NCBI GenBank assembly: GCA_014706295.1 | Contig: JACSVZ010000004.1 | Coordinates: 8,280,465 to 8,344,464 of the forward strand | Source of the DNA: Lycocorax pyrrhopterus obiensis | Lineage: Eukaryota > Chordata > Aves > Passeriformes > Paradisaeidae | Direction: 5' to 3' | DNA length: 64,000 bases | Part shown: positions 48,101-59,700 of the stretch, in pieces | How positions within the stretch are numbered: position 1 is the first letter of the stretch | Layout: each line of letters opens with the position of its first letter | Position numbers and translations under genes: made by a program | The notes under the pieces: model-generated | The model's database searches: none | Told to the model about the DNA's origin: nothing | What the model saw: only the letters and a program-made list of their open reading frames with translations

Positions 48101-51100
48101 AAGAGTGGGTAAGCAACCAGGAAGCTCCTATGGGAATAAACTGTGGTTTTAAAATGCCCTGTGAATAATGAGCACTTTGTACCCTGCATCTCCTTGAAAC
48201 CCAAGAGAATTAGGCTCTTTGCCAGGTTTAAAAAGGTAATCAGGCTGAGCATTGGAAATGAAATGTTTCCCTGTGTGAATTTGGATTCCAAATTTTATTT
48301 TTAAATCAAGCACTGTTGACTTTGAGTCTGTTACACAAGGACACAAAGGAGAAGGAAACATAAAAAAAATACTGGAGACTTCAGTAAGTTCTGAGCTGTA
48401 AAGCTTCTGCAGGCTACTTGTCAGGCGTGTTCCAGCTGTAAAATAAGTGTTACTGAAAATATCTTAAGATCACTGTATAATTTAGTCAGCTTTGAATGTC
48501 AGATCATACAATGGAGCACATGTGCATGTCTTAAAAGAAGAGAACTGGTAAAATTAGCCTGTTTCTGCTGAGATACTGCTTGAAGAGATGCTGGCTTTGA
48601 GTTGGCATTGCCTCAGGTGCGTGGCTGGGTGAGGAGAAAGGGCTCTGCTCCCTTCTGGCACTCAACAATTCCCCTCACATTTGCTTCTCTGTCTGTAAAT
48701 GGATGGAGGAGCACTGATAAAAAGCTTTCTCTAAAAGGATAGCTAAGAGAACTATTCTGTACTCCTGAGGGTTTTACTGTTGTACTTGAATCTTTTTTTC
48801 ATTAGGAAAGAGGGTTATTGATTAGCAATGATGTGGTCACTTAGCATTTTTAAGGTAGATACATATTATGTTTTTTCAGTAGTTACGATTCTGTGGGCAC
48901 AATCCTAATTCAGCTCTCATTGTTCTTGAAATACCTCTATAAGAAGTTATTTTAAAAAGCTTTGGTACAGAGTAACTTTATTTCAGTACTTGGAAAACTA
49001 CCTTTTCTGTTTTGTTTTATTGACATAGAAATGCTCAAAGCATCCTGTGGAGATTCATCATTTCTTAAAAGCAGCTTTCTCCAAAAACTGTGCTCAGTTT
49101 TTGGGCAAATGTAATAGCACATTTACTGAATGACAGTGTTAGACCCCACATTTTCTGAAAACCAGAAACTCTTTGAAAGAAGCAATGAGTTTTTACTGCT
49201 TCTCTCCTGCAAATGGATGGCACAATTCATCCCAGATTGCTCCAAGTGATCCGATTTTCGTTGTTACTAAAGACAAATAGTCACAAGTTCCCTTTGTGGT
49301 GTGCTCTCAGATGAGCAATCTGGGACTGATAGTCATGCTGGTATGCTGGGTTCATGGGAGAAAAGAGAAATATCCACTCCAGTGAAATCCTGGGTGCAGA
49401 TGTTGAAATGAAAGGAGTACTGAAAAATGCCAATGCTTTCCTTTAATCTACTTTTTGCATATTCTATCAGTTCTGCTTGATTTGCTGATGAAAACAAGTT
49501 CCTGCGTTACACACTGTGGATAAGCACTTAAAACTGAATAAATATTGGAAAGAGGGATGTTGCCTCTGAACATCCAAGGAGAAATCAACGCCAGCAATGC
49601 AAATCTGTCCTGTCAAAGGCCTTGCTGATGAAACAAGAGTTCTTTTCAATAGATCACATTATCTTTAGAAGGACAGTGGTACTTAGGAAACTATATTTTA
49701 ACTGTGGATATATTAATTTATGTGCACAAAGCAGTTACTTAAATGAGAATATCCAAGTATTTTTTGCCAAACCTAAGTGAATAAATACTTGTTTTTAATT
49801 AAGGGATTTGATCCCAATTCCATTCTGCCAAGACTGCTGTATATTTTAGGAAAAGGAGAAAAGGACTCAAGTGGTGTCAGAAAAACAAAACCCCTGAGCA
49901 CATGGGAATAGATTTTATTTAGTTCTTTGCATATTGGATACTTTTGAAGATGTGTGGGAGAAATAGGAGAATGATTTTTAAGTGCTCTACAAATCTCAAG
50001 AACTGGAGATAAAGAGAAGCCAGGAGTGGAGCATGAGGATAATGCAGACAGAAGGGATCAGGGTCAGATCAGAATTCAGAATTGTGTTTTTTAGATAGGA
50101 ATAAAAGCTTCCAGAATATATTTCCTTCGTATATATTCCTTCAATGTTTGTGTATCCACAAACACCAGTTTAAAGTTTTAGCAATTGCTACATTCATATG
50201 AGTTTCCAAAGGTTTTATCATTTTGGATATGACTGACAAACTGTGGGTGACAACTTGCAGCTCTGCCTAACTGGCCATTGCCCTGCCAGTGTTTCAGATT
50301 GTGAATATTTGGGTGCACTGCAATCTGCTAAGACTGAAGTGTGGCAGTCTTACATGCAGTTTTTAAAGCTTTGAACTTGTAATCAGTTAGACCTATAAAA
50401 GATTATGGAATTATTATAAAGTGGTGTGGAGCTCAAAAGTGAGTTTTACTGGGGTTTTTCTTGGTTCAAGCAGAGATGATAATGATGAACTTATTAAAGT
50501 TTTAAAAATCCTTTATAGAAAATGTACAGGCCCAAACTATAATGATTGAAATTAGTGCTTTGAAGGTCAGTAAATTAGGCCTATCTTCACAAGGGAAGCT
50601 GAGATTTGATAAAAGCATTTCATCCCTAGATGACGTTATTTCAGCTATGAATTGTCATCAAAGTGCCTCAAAGTCATTTCTCCTTGGTCTTTTACATAAT
50701 CAAAGGTGTGTAGTGGAATTTTCTCTTGTATTTTCATTGTGGGCTAAGTTATCATGTTTCAGGCATTTAGTGCTTATTCGGAAACTGACATTTCTGCCTA
50801 AAAGTCTCCATGAAAGGTTTCAGTTAAAGATCTGGCTTTTCCTTGAAAAATATACCTTCTGATGGATTTTCTCCCACCTCATGAGTCACAGCAGCTCTGT
50901 TACTTCTGGATAGTGATGCTATTCAGTGTTGCATGTTTTTGTGATAGTGTGGACTTTAACTACTTAGGCCACTGCAGTTGGAGTTGAAGGACTGTCATAC
51001 CTAAAAAGAGGAGAATGTTGATTCCATGAGTCTGAATAACAATTAGGAATTCTTGTATCTCACCTGCTCACAGCAACACAGAGAAATGCAATTCAGGATT

Positions 51101-51890
51101 GGACCTAAATGCTTAGAATAGCTCAGAGTGAAAGTACTAAGGCAAGGCAGCTTTGTGTGTGTTAAAGGAAGAGATTCTACTGAAGGATGTCTTTTAGTGG
51201 CAGCTTCCCAGAAGGAAAACCTTTTCCCACTGGTGTGTATGTAGCGAACCCGAAGGACAACAAGTGGTTCAAGCAGGCCAAGAAAAAACAAAGGGAATTA
51301 GAGCTGGAAGCAGGCTGGTGGAATGATGGATAGCTACTGGATTAGTCAGTACATGGAAAACATTATTTGGCATTCATGTAGTCTTGAGCCTCAAAGAAGA
51401 ACCGCAATGTTCCCTTGGGAGATTATTTTAAGATCCCAAAGAATGTATGTGCCATTCCTCAGTATCGAGCAATTTCATCATGTTCTCATCCAGCCTGGGT
51501 TTTTTAATTTAGGAGCGAAGTGCAGAGCATCCCCTGGATGCAGAGCTACTGCTGTTCTAAGGGGGGAGAAAAAGAAAAAAGTATCTTGTTTCCATATCCA
51601 CAATAAGTTATTTTCCCTCAGGATCCATTTTGCAGCACACTACAGCCTTTGGATCTGTCACCTATTTTATAGTCATGAGCTCTCTGGAAAAGGGAATAGA
51701 GACCACACTTGGCATAATGCCATTTAGAGGAAATTGTTTTAGCTGCTAAATAGAAACCTAATTCAAATTAATTGTAAAACTATTTTCAAGGTTAACTTTC
51801 AAATAGATTTCTTGAGGCTTACTTTTAAAAAGTGGGGATTTTGCTGGTTTTGTTGTTTTAGGAATAAATTGCTTGCATAATCAAACCAAA
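45161..51890. other. Intergenic, no recognised gene
   Basis: About 6.7 kb of mixed AT-rich sequence. There are poly-T stretches near 47064-47076. No exon with homology, RNA gene or clear repeat was seen. Confidence 0.5.
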
Positions 51891-52095
51891 ATGAGGTTTG
51901 AAGTGCAACTGTACCTAATGTTGGCATGTGGATATGAATATCCAGACATTTGATATATGAAATGTCTGTTTCTTGTGCAATACGCTTTTAATAACAGCTT
52001 TATAGCTAAATTAATTATGCCAACAATAGTCTGCTATTAGCATATCAATGCAACTATAGATTATTGTGAAGATGATGCAAAAATAAATAAATAAA
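51890..52095. promoter_or_regulatory. Candidate conserved non-coding element A
   Basis: A stretch dense in AT-rich transcription-factor-like words: GATATGAATATC, AAATTAATTATG, CCAACAATAG (SOX-like ACAATAG), TATTAGCATATC and GATGATGCAAA. A perfect inverted repeat with 9-base arms (51943-51951, CAGACATTT; 51960-51968, AAATGTCTG) has an 8-base spacer. The regulatory role is inferred from motif density; conservation was not tested. Confidence 0.35.
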
Positions 52096-55000
52096 AGAAT
52101 CCCTAAGAAACACCCAGACACGTTTGTTCATCTTCTTGCAGGAGTTAAATGAGATGTAGAAGCAAGTGTTAGATGTTCCTCTGAGCTGTGCATGTTGTAA
52201 GCATTGTTCTACTTTCAAATACACCTGATTCCCCCAAAAGGATTAGCAAAACCTTCAGTCCCCACAGAGTAAGCACTTCAGTTTTGGGAGTTTGCGTTAA
52301 AGTTAAAATTTGGCAAATGTGCACACTGTTGCCTTTCCTTTCTCCACTGCTTCTTCTGCAGATTTAATAACTGCCTGTGCCTTCTCCAGCAAGGGAGGGT
52401 TCCAAAGTGGGTGGTGATTCTCTAAGTGGCTGTATTTTTAATTTTCTACTGCTGTGAGTGTCAGTGGCTTGAGCAGAGGAGTGGTGGTGTTCTAGGTAGG
52501 CAGTGTGCTCCTCAAAGGCAATGTGTGATTGAGATGTAGATGATACTATTCCAGCACAGCTGTGCTAATTTCCAGGTGCTGAATAAACTTCCCACTCTAC
52601 ATTTCAGTAGGTGAAGGCTCTCTATGCAGGACAGATACCCAGTGGAGACAGACTGTTCTAATTTTTGAAATCATGAAAGGCTTTTGACACTTGCTCTATT
52701 AATTTTCCACTAAGGACAGTAAGTCCTTAAAATAACTGTTTAGCTAACCTCTGTGTGGAAGGGCTCTGCTTGTCACTGCTAAAATTGGAAGCACTCATTG
52801 TACTAATGGGTTTTGGCTCTTCTCTGCAGCTTCACCTTTATCTCTTAAGCCTAGATGTTATTGTTTGAACACCGGTTTTCTGAGTAAAAAGATAAAATGT
52901 GCATTTTAAATTAATCCTTCTTATCCTCTTTGCTGTCCTTTTCCCTTACAATTTCCTCTTGGAAGCTCAGAAGTGCTGAATGACAGTGCAGTTGCTATTG
53001 TGAGGTCCTGGCAGCTGAACCACCACCATAGAGGCTTTGCCTGGCTTTTCCAACATACCTGTCCCTAGACTGGGGCATATTTTAGTTTGATTTCTCTGAG
53101 TCTTCACTCTCAGGACATAACTTTATTAACCCACCTCATAGAGTTCTCTGTTTTGAATTACAGAGAGGTGCATGGGCTCAAGGTTTTGTGCTGTCAGTGT
53201 ATTACCAATTATTTCTCTGTGTCAAGTATTTTATCCTGTTTTGATTTTTCCATTCCACAAGTTGAAAAGCTCAGTGTGACTGCTCAGGGCTGTTTTGATG
53301 GACAAAGTTAATAATGTTGTGATTCAAGCTGCACGCCTGATACATCAAGCTTCGAAGATGTATTTACTTCCCAACCTCAAATCCTAAAATCCCAACTGAA
53401 GTATTAACAGCAGACTTCAGAATAATTTCCTGACTACCTTGGAGGGGACAAAAATCAGCACAGCTGTATACAAGGAAGTAAGCTGAATCTTGGAATGGTT
53501 ACACATCTGCATGCAATTAATTTTTATCTGATTTAAGATCTCAAAGCTTTTGGAAAGCAAAAAGATGGCCCTTCAGAATTTTTTTATAAAATTGCTTATC
53601 TTCCCTGTGTCTCTGTGAGGGGGAGAACAAGTGTTCTAGAACAATCTAAGTGTATTCTCTGAAAAACCTGTATGAAGCCACCCTAGCATGACATCATTCA
53701 TGGATTGCGCTCAAGAAAAGTTAGATAAAAATACAGAGTATGACTCTGTAGTACTTGCATTAATGGTTATCTAAACTTTATTTTAACATCATCCATTTGG
53801 AATTGAAAAATTTCCCAAGGTGTAGTAACTGATGAAAAAATCTGAAATGAAGTTATGCCTGTGGTTCTGGTGTATGCTCTGAGACTGTCTCAAATACTCT
53901 TAATGCTTTTTTTGTCCAAGATACCCACTTTGAAGGTGCTCTCATGTTAATATTAGGTCTGACAAACTTTTTTTCCCCTCCCTTTTTAATGAGCCTTTAG
54001 TGCAAACAGTAGTGTGAAAAGTGTTGCTGGTTCTGTCTGTGTTGAGGCCCTGTTTTTTTCATTTCTGTTGTGTCACTCTGGAATTTCTTCTACACCTGGT
54101 AGTACTTAGACAATCAACACGTGTCTGCTGCCTGATGGATTTCAAAGTGTTGATATAACTCTTTTGGGGTCTTCTGGGCCTATTTCTAGCAACACTGATT
54201 GGCTTTTACATGGTGCTTATGTATTGCACCTAGAACATCCCTAGATATTGCATCTGGGGTGTTCCCAGTTTGTGTGGATGGTGATGTGATGACCCAGTAA
54301 CTGAGGAATTTGCATTCCTCTTCTGGCATCCATGGTGATTTTGACAGCACAGCCCTCACCTCTGTGTGTTCAGAATTGTAACAGATGTGAGGTGACAGGA
54401 CATTTAGCGCTTGTTGGAACTCATGAAGACCTTTCCATGGATTTTAGTGGAGGTGATGCTAAAATCAAATGTATGCCTGTATATGATTTAGTGATAGATC
54501 CTCTGATTTCAAGAGGATCAGTGCTATAAAACAGCACTTGCCAAGCTGACTTTGACTGGATTGCCACTGATAAAAATGTCTAACCTGAAATTGCTGCAGT
54601 GTCTGGAAGGGGCACAGGCTCATGACTGACTTATGCAGGCACTGACAGAGACCCAGAGGTCCCTGTGTAGAGGCAGCAGGGAGCAGTGTTGGGATAACCT
54701 GGACCCTCTGGAGTACAGGTGCCTTGGCCATGGATTGCTATCAGGAAGTGGAGAGTTGGAAAAGCAGGTCCCTTGAGTGAGCTCCTCCACTGGCTGCTGT
54801 GAGGTGCTTGTTATCAAATCCTGCACTGTGTGAACAGAACCAATGCATGAATAGCAGTTTAGCTGGGCTATGAGGATATTGACTGTTCTAGGTGTGGAAT
54901 GAGCACTCGGTTTCCAAAGTGAATTAGAGTGCATTTCAGCAGTGGTAGGCAGTCCCTTACACACTATTTACAAAGCCTGCAGCTTCTGTGACACTCTCCA

Positions 55001-56160
55001 CTGTTGACCCCTTCCTTTTAACTGTGCTTTCCCAGCTCTTCTGTGATAAATGAGAGCTGAATATCCACTGTTCTTCATGGAGTAGAAATCATCTGAGAAT
55101 GCTGCAAGCAAACTGCCTAAATCAGTGAGCAGGAGAAAAAGTACTATTGGCATTGAGTAAAGAACTGCTTGACTTTTCCTGTGCAGAACATGTTTTGAGA
55201 AACTTTGTTAGAAAGGCAAACAGAAATGGCCCCATTATAGTGCTGTTCATTCTGAAAACTCTGCTGTGACCCTGTTGCACCAGGAAGAGCAGCTATTTTA
55301 GAGTGCCTTGCCCATGCAACTAAAGCTGATGGAAAGGTGGCTTTCTTTAGAATAGAACTGCTCCTGCCTGCAGTTCAGATGGTTGATGGAGTGGATGTCA
55401 TGTTTTGACTGCAAGTCACAATAGGTTTCAACTGGAAACAAACCCAGCCTCCATGGTTTTGTTGTGATAGGAAATAAATTTAAATTCTCTATAAACTTTA
55501 ATTCTCCAGATGGATATATTAAGATGCTAAGAGTTGCAATTGAGCTACTATTTGATTCTCGAGGTTTAAAATCCCAATTAAGAGGTACAATGCCTTTGCC
55601 CCTTGGGTAGCTATACATATCTGTATAGTGTGCTTTAGTTTTCTTACTTCGAGATTATTTTCTAAAACATTTAGGAAATGTCTATTTCCCAGTACATGAA
55701 GTTGTCATACAGTTATTAAATCTAAGTATCAAGGTGCAGTGTAGGCTGATGGCTGACTGGGGAACCAGGAGCTGCAGGCTCTGGGCGTTCCTTGTCAGCC
55801 AGGCCCTGTCCCGCTGCCTCTGAGGACATCAGGTCCCTCTGGGGTCAGGCCAAGGTCAGCTGGGATGTCAGTCTGTGGATCAGGGTTTGGATCAAAGGGA
55901 TCCATGCCCAGGGATGGGCATGGCTGTGTGACACAGCTGAGACAGACCCCAGGCAGGGGGTGAGGGTGAGAGCCTCAGCTTAGGAGGGAGCTGAGGGCAG
56001 GAACGGGGGAACCCCTCCCCAGGATATCTTAGCAGAGCTATTGAGGCAGCTCCAGCTTTATTCACAGAGCTGATCAGCCTTTGGAAGTTTAGAGGGGAGG
56101 GAGATGCTCTAGGTCCTGACATCAGGGACCTGTGTAAATAGGCAGAAAATAAGAAGCAAG
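52096..56160. other. Intergenic, no recognised gene
   Basis: About 4 kb. A GC-richer stretch at about 55730-56030 contains weakly repetitive G-rich text and leads into the candidate regulatory element at 56161. No coding exon was recognised. Confidence 0.5.
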
Positions 56161-56445
56161 AAGATCCCTGGGATTGCATTGTGCTTGCTCCTTGCATGTT
56201 GTGCAGAGCAGTCATTAATCCAGTGGTGCAGGCACTTGGGCCGCAGAACTTTGCTTTGCTGGCATTTGCTGTACACTAATAATTGTTTTAGTTGCACTAA
56301 TGAGCTGCTTAGTTCATTAGTGCAGATAAATGAATTAATTAGCTGCCCAGTTGATGGCGGCAGCTCACATGGCCTGGGCAGCGCATTGACTTCCAGGATG
56401 GCAATCCCGTTTGCTTCAGGGATTGTCACAGTCAGAGAGGCTGGA
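56161..56445. promoter_or_regulatory. Candidate enhancer / conserved non-coding element B with palindromic homeodomain sites
   Basis: It contains GTCATTAATCC, CACTAATAATTG, CACTAATGAGC, TTCATTAGTGC and GAATTAATTAGCTGC, a cluster of homeodomain cores (TAAT/ATTA). Among them is a perfect inverted repeat with 11-base arms: TGCACTAATGA at 56293-56303 and TCATTAGTGCA at 56314-56324, spacer 10. CAGCTC/CAGCTG-type and GGCAGC words follow. The composition resembles vertebrate developmental enhancers. Position between TMX4 and the presumed PLCB1 makes PLCB1 a possible target. All functional statements are inference. Confidence 0.4.
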
Positions 56446-57360
56446 GGGGAGCTCAGAGTGGCAGTGACTCCTAACTGATGGCAGTAGGTATGACCAGAGT
56501 GAGGGGAGTAGGATGGGTTGGAATTAGCACATCTGCCTGGTGATACAGGTGTTGGACAGGCTGAATGGCTCCTTTCAGTGGGACTGTGCTGGAGCCAGGA
56601 AGGGAGCTGGAGCCTGACTGCATTTTATCTACACTTCCCACCATATTAAGACTCTTTTGTGTTTGTAGACCACACAATTGTTTGACAAGAGTGTTCTCAG
56701 GCAGTACATCTCAAAGTACACGACTTTATAAATAAATGTGCCGTATGGTTTGTCAGGAAGGTCTCTGCTGCCTCTCACACATGCTGAGTCAGAAGAGTAT
56801 TGCATGCAACCCTTGGCACGTGACAGGAGAAGCATCTGCTTTGTGACATGAAGACGTGTGAAATGGAAGTAAATCACTTGGGTTTGTATTACTGGAATAC
56901 CCATCGGCCCTTTTGTGCATTGGAGCTGCCCTCTGCCAGGCGCTGCACAAACAGAACACAGAGTCCCAGACCCAAGCGCTCCAAAGTCTCTCCATGCTGG
57001 ATGGGAAAATGTACCAATATGAAAGTCTGTGTGTAAGGAAGAGCCCCTCGCACTACTGCAGTGAGATCAGCTCAGAGTGCTATAAAATATTCAAATATTC
57101 TCATCTGCTGCAAACCTGGCCTAACTCAATTGAAATCAAAGCTATCACAGCATGGTTGATCTCATTAAAATCTATGCCTTATTCTACTGTCCAACCTCCT
57201 CTATGTTGCAGCCATCAAGTCTGCAAAAAAAATTGAGAATCAGCCTTTCCTTAGTAAGCCTTAAGGAAGCAGCACAGTTGTTTTAGGTGTTATTTATTAA
57301 ACATGGCTTAATTAAAAACTGGTTTAGCTGAGTTTGGAGCCTGAAACAATTCCCATTAAT
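56446..57360. other. Intergenic, no recognised feature
   Basis: No repeat, exon or RNA gene recognised. The open frames at 56848-57236 overlap one another and have no domain. Confidence 0.5.
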
Positions 57361-57515
57361 TCCTGTGAGAATATTTTATTCAACTTTATTAGCAATTAAA
57401 TCTAGCCCTTAACCCTTTGGAGGCTGCCAACAAATTGCATATTTAGGGAAGGCAGCTTAGTATTCATTGGTCAGCTGTCTGGAGACTGCAAATGTTCCAA
57501 GGATTAAATAGACAC
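57360..57515. promoter_or_regulatory. Candidate conserved non-coding element C
   Basis: AT-rich, non-repetitive sequence with ATTTTATTCAACTTTATTAG, AGCAATTAAATC, ACAAATTGCATATTTAG (POU/octamer-like) and TATTCATTGGTCAGCTGTC (CCAAT-box and E-box words). The texture is that of constrained non-coding DNA. This is a judgement by eye only. Confidence 0.3.
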
Positions 57516-59280
57516 TTTTTTTTTTTGCCACTGGGCAAAGTTGTCTGCCAAGTTTTCACCAGATGCCTGTTAAGCTGGGATTTATAAACAGTTCTGATGC
57601 AGGGATCAAGGCAATCTGAGTGACTCAGCTGCTCCTCTTAGCTCTCATTTGAGCTGAGATGCATGCTGTAAGCGAATTAAAGTATTATTTGATAGTCTTC
57701 CCTGAAAATAGTGAGGCTCAAATCCATTCTCATAGCTGACAAGAGGCACATCTCAAAGGAGCTGTGTAGTTGGCATTACCTGAATTTTTTGGGAATCCTC
57801 AGAGAAGCCAAGGGCCAAATAGTCATGAAGGATTAATTGCCTTCATGGCACCAGCAGTGCCCAGCTCGGGCTGCAATGCATTGCCAGCAGCAGATGGGAG
57901 AGGTGGTGTTCTGGGCACTTGGGGTGACAGTAACGGGGTGAACATTCCCTTCTGAGCACAGCAGTCAGGCTTGAGTGGTGTTTACTTTGCCAGTGGCTGC
58001 AGACTGAGAACACCCTGCGAGTAGCACCAGCCCAGCTGAAATTTAGCAAGAGAAAGATAAGCCTAAATAATTCTGAGATAGATAAACCTAAATAATTCCT
58101 GCTCTTAAGGTTTGCTGCCCTGAGGCTGAGCATGTAACAGCTGTTAACTACAGTTACAAACCGAAGGAAGCAGGGAAATTTAGGAGGTGTTCAGGCTCCT
58201 TTCCAGCCCATTTCTCCTGACAGGACAGCAAATGGTGTGCATGGGGTATGGAAGGTAAGGATGGGAGGAGGATTCCTGTGTCCTTTTCTTCCTTTCCAGC
58301 ACTCAGAATGCCTGAAATTTGTGAGATGTTAAGTTGTAGTGGCAAAGACAAGAGCCTTCTGTGACTCTGCTCTTTTTTACTACTGGTGTGGATGAGGGTC
58401 CTAGAGAACTATCACTCATGGGAAGTAGTCTGGAGCTGAAGCAAAGCCAAGAAAATCTTCCCCCAACTTTCCTGCCAGTGATAGCTGCCCAAGAAGAGAA
58501 ATTTAAGTTGGTAGAGGAAATATTGTTCCTGTGTGGCTCCACAAATGTTTATGGTCTTATTTTAGAAATGGAGTCCCTCCCAGCAGCCAGAGTCGTTATT
58601 GTCTGCAAATATAAACACAGAAGTTACTGTGCATGATTGAGACACCAGATTTTCTTGTGCTATTATACAAGTGAAATAAAATCAGGGCTTCCAAGACTGT
58701 GCTTCCTTTCTTCCAGGACTGTTATTTTTTTATTGGCCTTGATAGTCTGGGGAGCTTATTGCTAGAAACTTCTTCCCACAAACATTTGTGTGCCTGTTGT
58801 GAATTCATTCTGGTGTGTTTTGTCTCCTTCACTGCTCTTCCACTAAGTTGTCTGCATTTTTAATATTAATAGCTACTTCCTTCAGAGCTGTCTCTCCATG
58901 TGACCATTGTGGAGATGGTAATTCTTGACAAATAACAAGATACAACAATAGCTATATCAGAAAGGAAATCCTTTTGATAAGAGAGAGCTGGAGGTGTGAC
59001 TGCTAACCAGCAATTTATGAGACTGAGTGTGTTTCCAGCACAGTCTGGCCCTTTATTTTATCTTGGGCAATTTAATTCACTTCATCATTTCTTTTTGCTC
59101 CTTGCAAGTGTGGGGATAATGCCCAATCATGTGGTAACTTGTTAACTCCTATAAGGTTCTCAAGCTGTGTTGTTATATAGTATTGAAGTAGAACTTATAT
59201 AATCAGAACAGCATTATTACTCCTATTAAGTATTTTTGCATTTTGTCTAAACTGAATGAAAGCCAATTTAGTCTTGCTGC
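57516..59280. other. Intergenic, with a small direct duplication
   Basis: No gene recognised. A local tandem duplication has units starting at 58056 and 58081 (period 25). Both carry GATAA-CCTAAATAATTC and differ by one or two bases. Confidence 0.5.
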
Positions 59281-59700
59281 ATGTGAGCCTTTCACAGTTC
59301 ATAATTATATATAATGCATAATTCATATATTAAAGAAACAACTTTTATTACCATGCTAAGTGCAAGCAAAGGTAGGGGAGAACAAAGATACATATTTTAC
59401 AATCTATTAATTCTGGGCCATTTTAGAGAGAGCAAAATACTGAGTGGATTACTTAGGCTAATATCCATTCTGCAGGCTGCTCAAGGTCATATATAATGGA
59501 TGATGGACCTTTCTGTGTACAATATGCATTATGCATAGTTTTGGGACAAGTTGTAATCAAGTCTAGGAATTACGCCAATTCATTATTGGAGAAATTTATG
59601 GCATTTAGCACTTATGTAGCATTTTAGCATTTAGCATTTTTCAAGGGGAATTATAACTAATTAACCCTTGCATGTCTGCAGAGTACAACTGTCACAGGTG
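59281..59700. promoter_or_regulatory. Candidate conserved non-coding element D with POU-type palindrome
   Basis: A highly AT-rich stretch with TAATGCATAATTCAT near 59311 and a near-perfect palindrome TATGCAT-T-ATGCATA at 59523-59537. The arms are 7 bases long around one central base and contain ATGCAT octamer-like half-sites. Further along, AGCATTT is repeated in a short tandem run (59616-59640), and TAACTAATTAACCC lies at about 59654-59667. Regulatory function is inferred. Confidence 0.35.
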
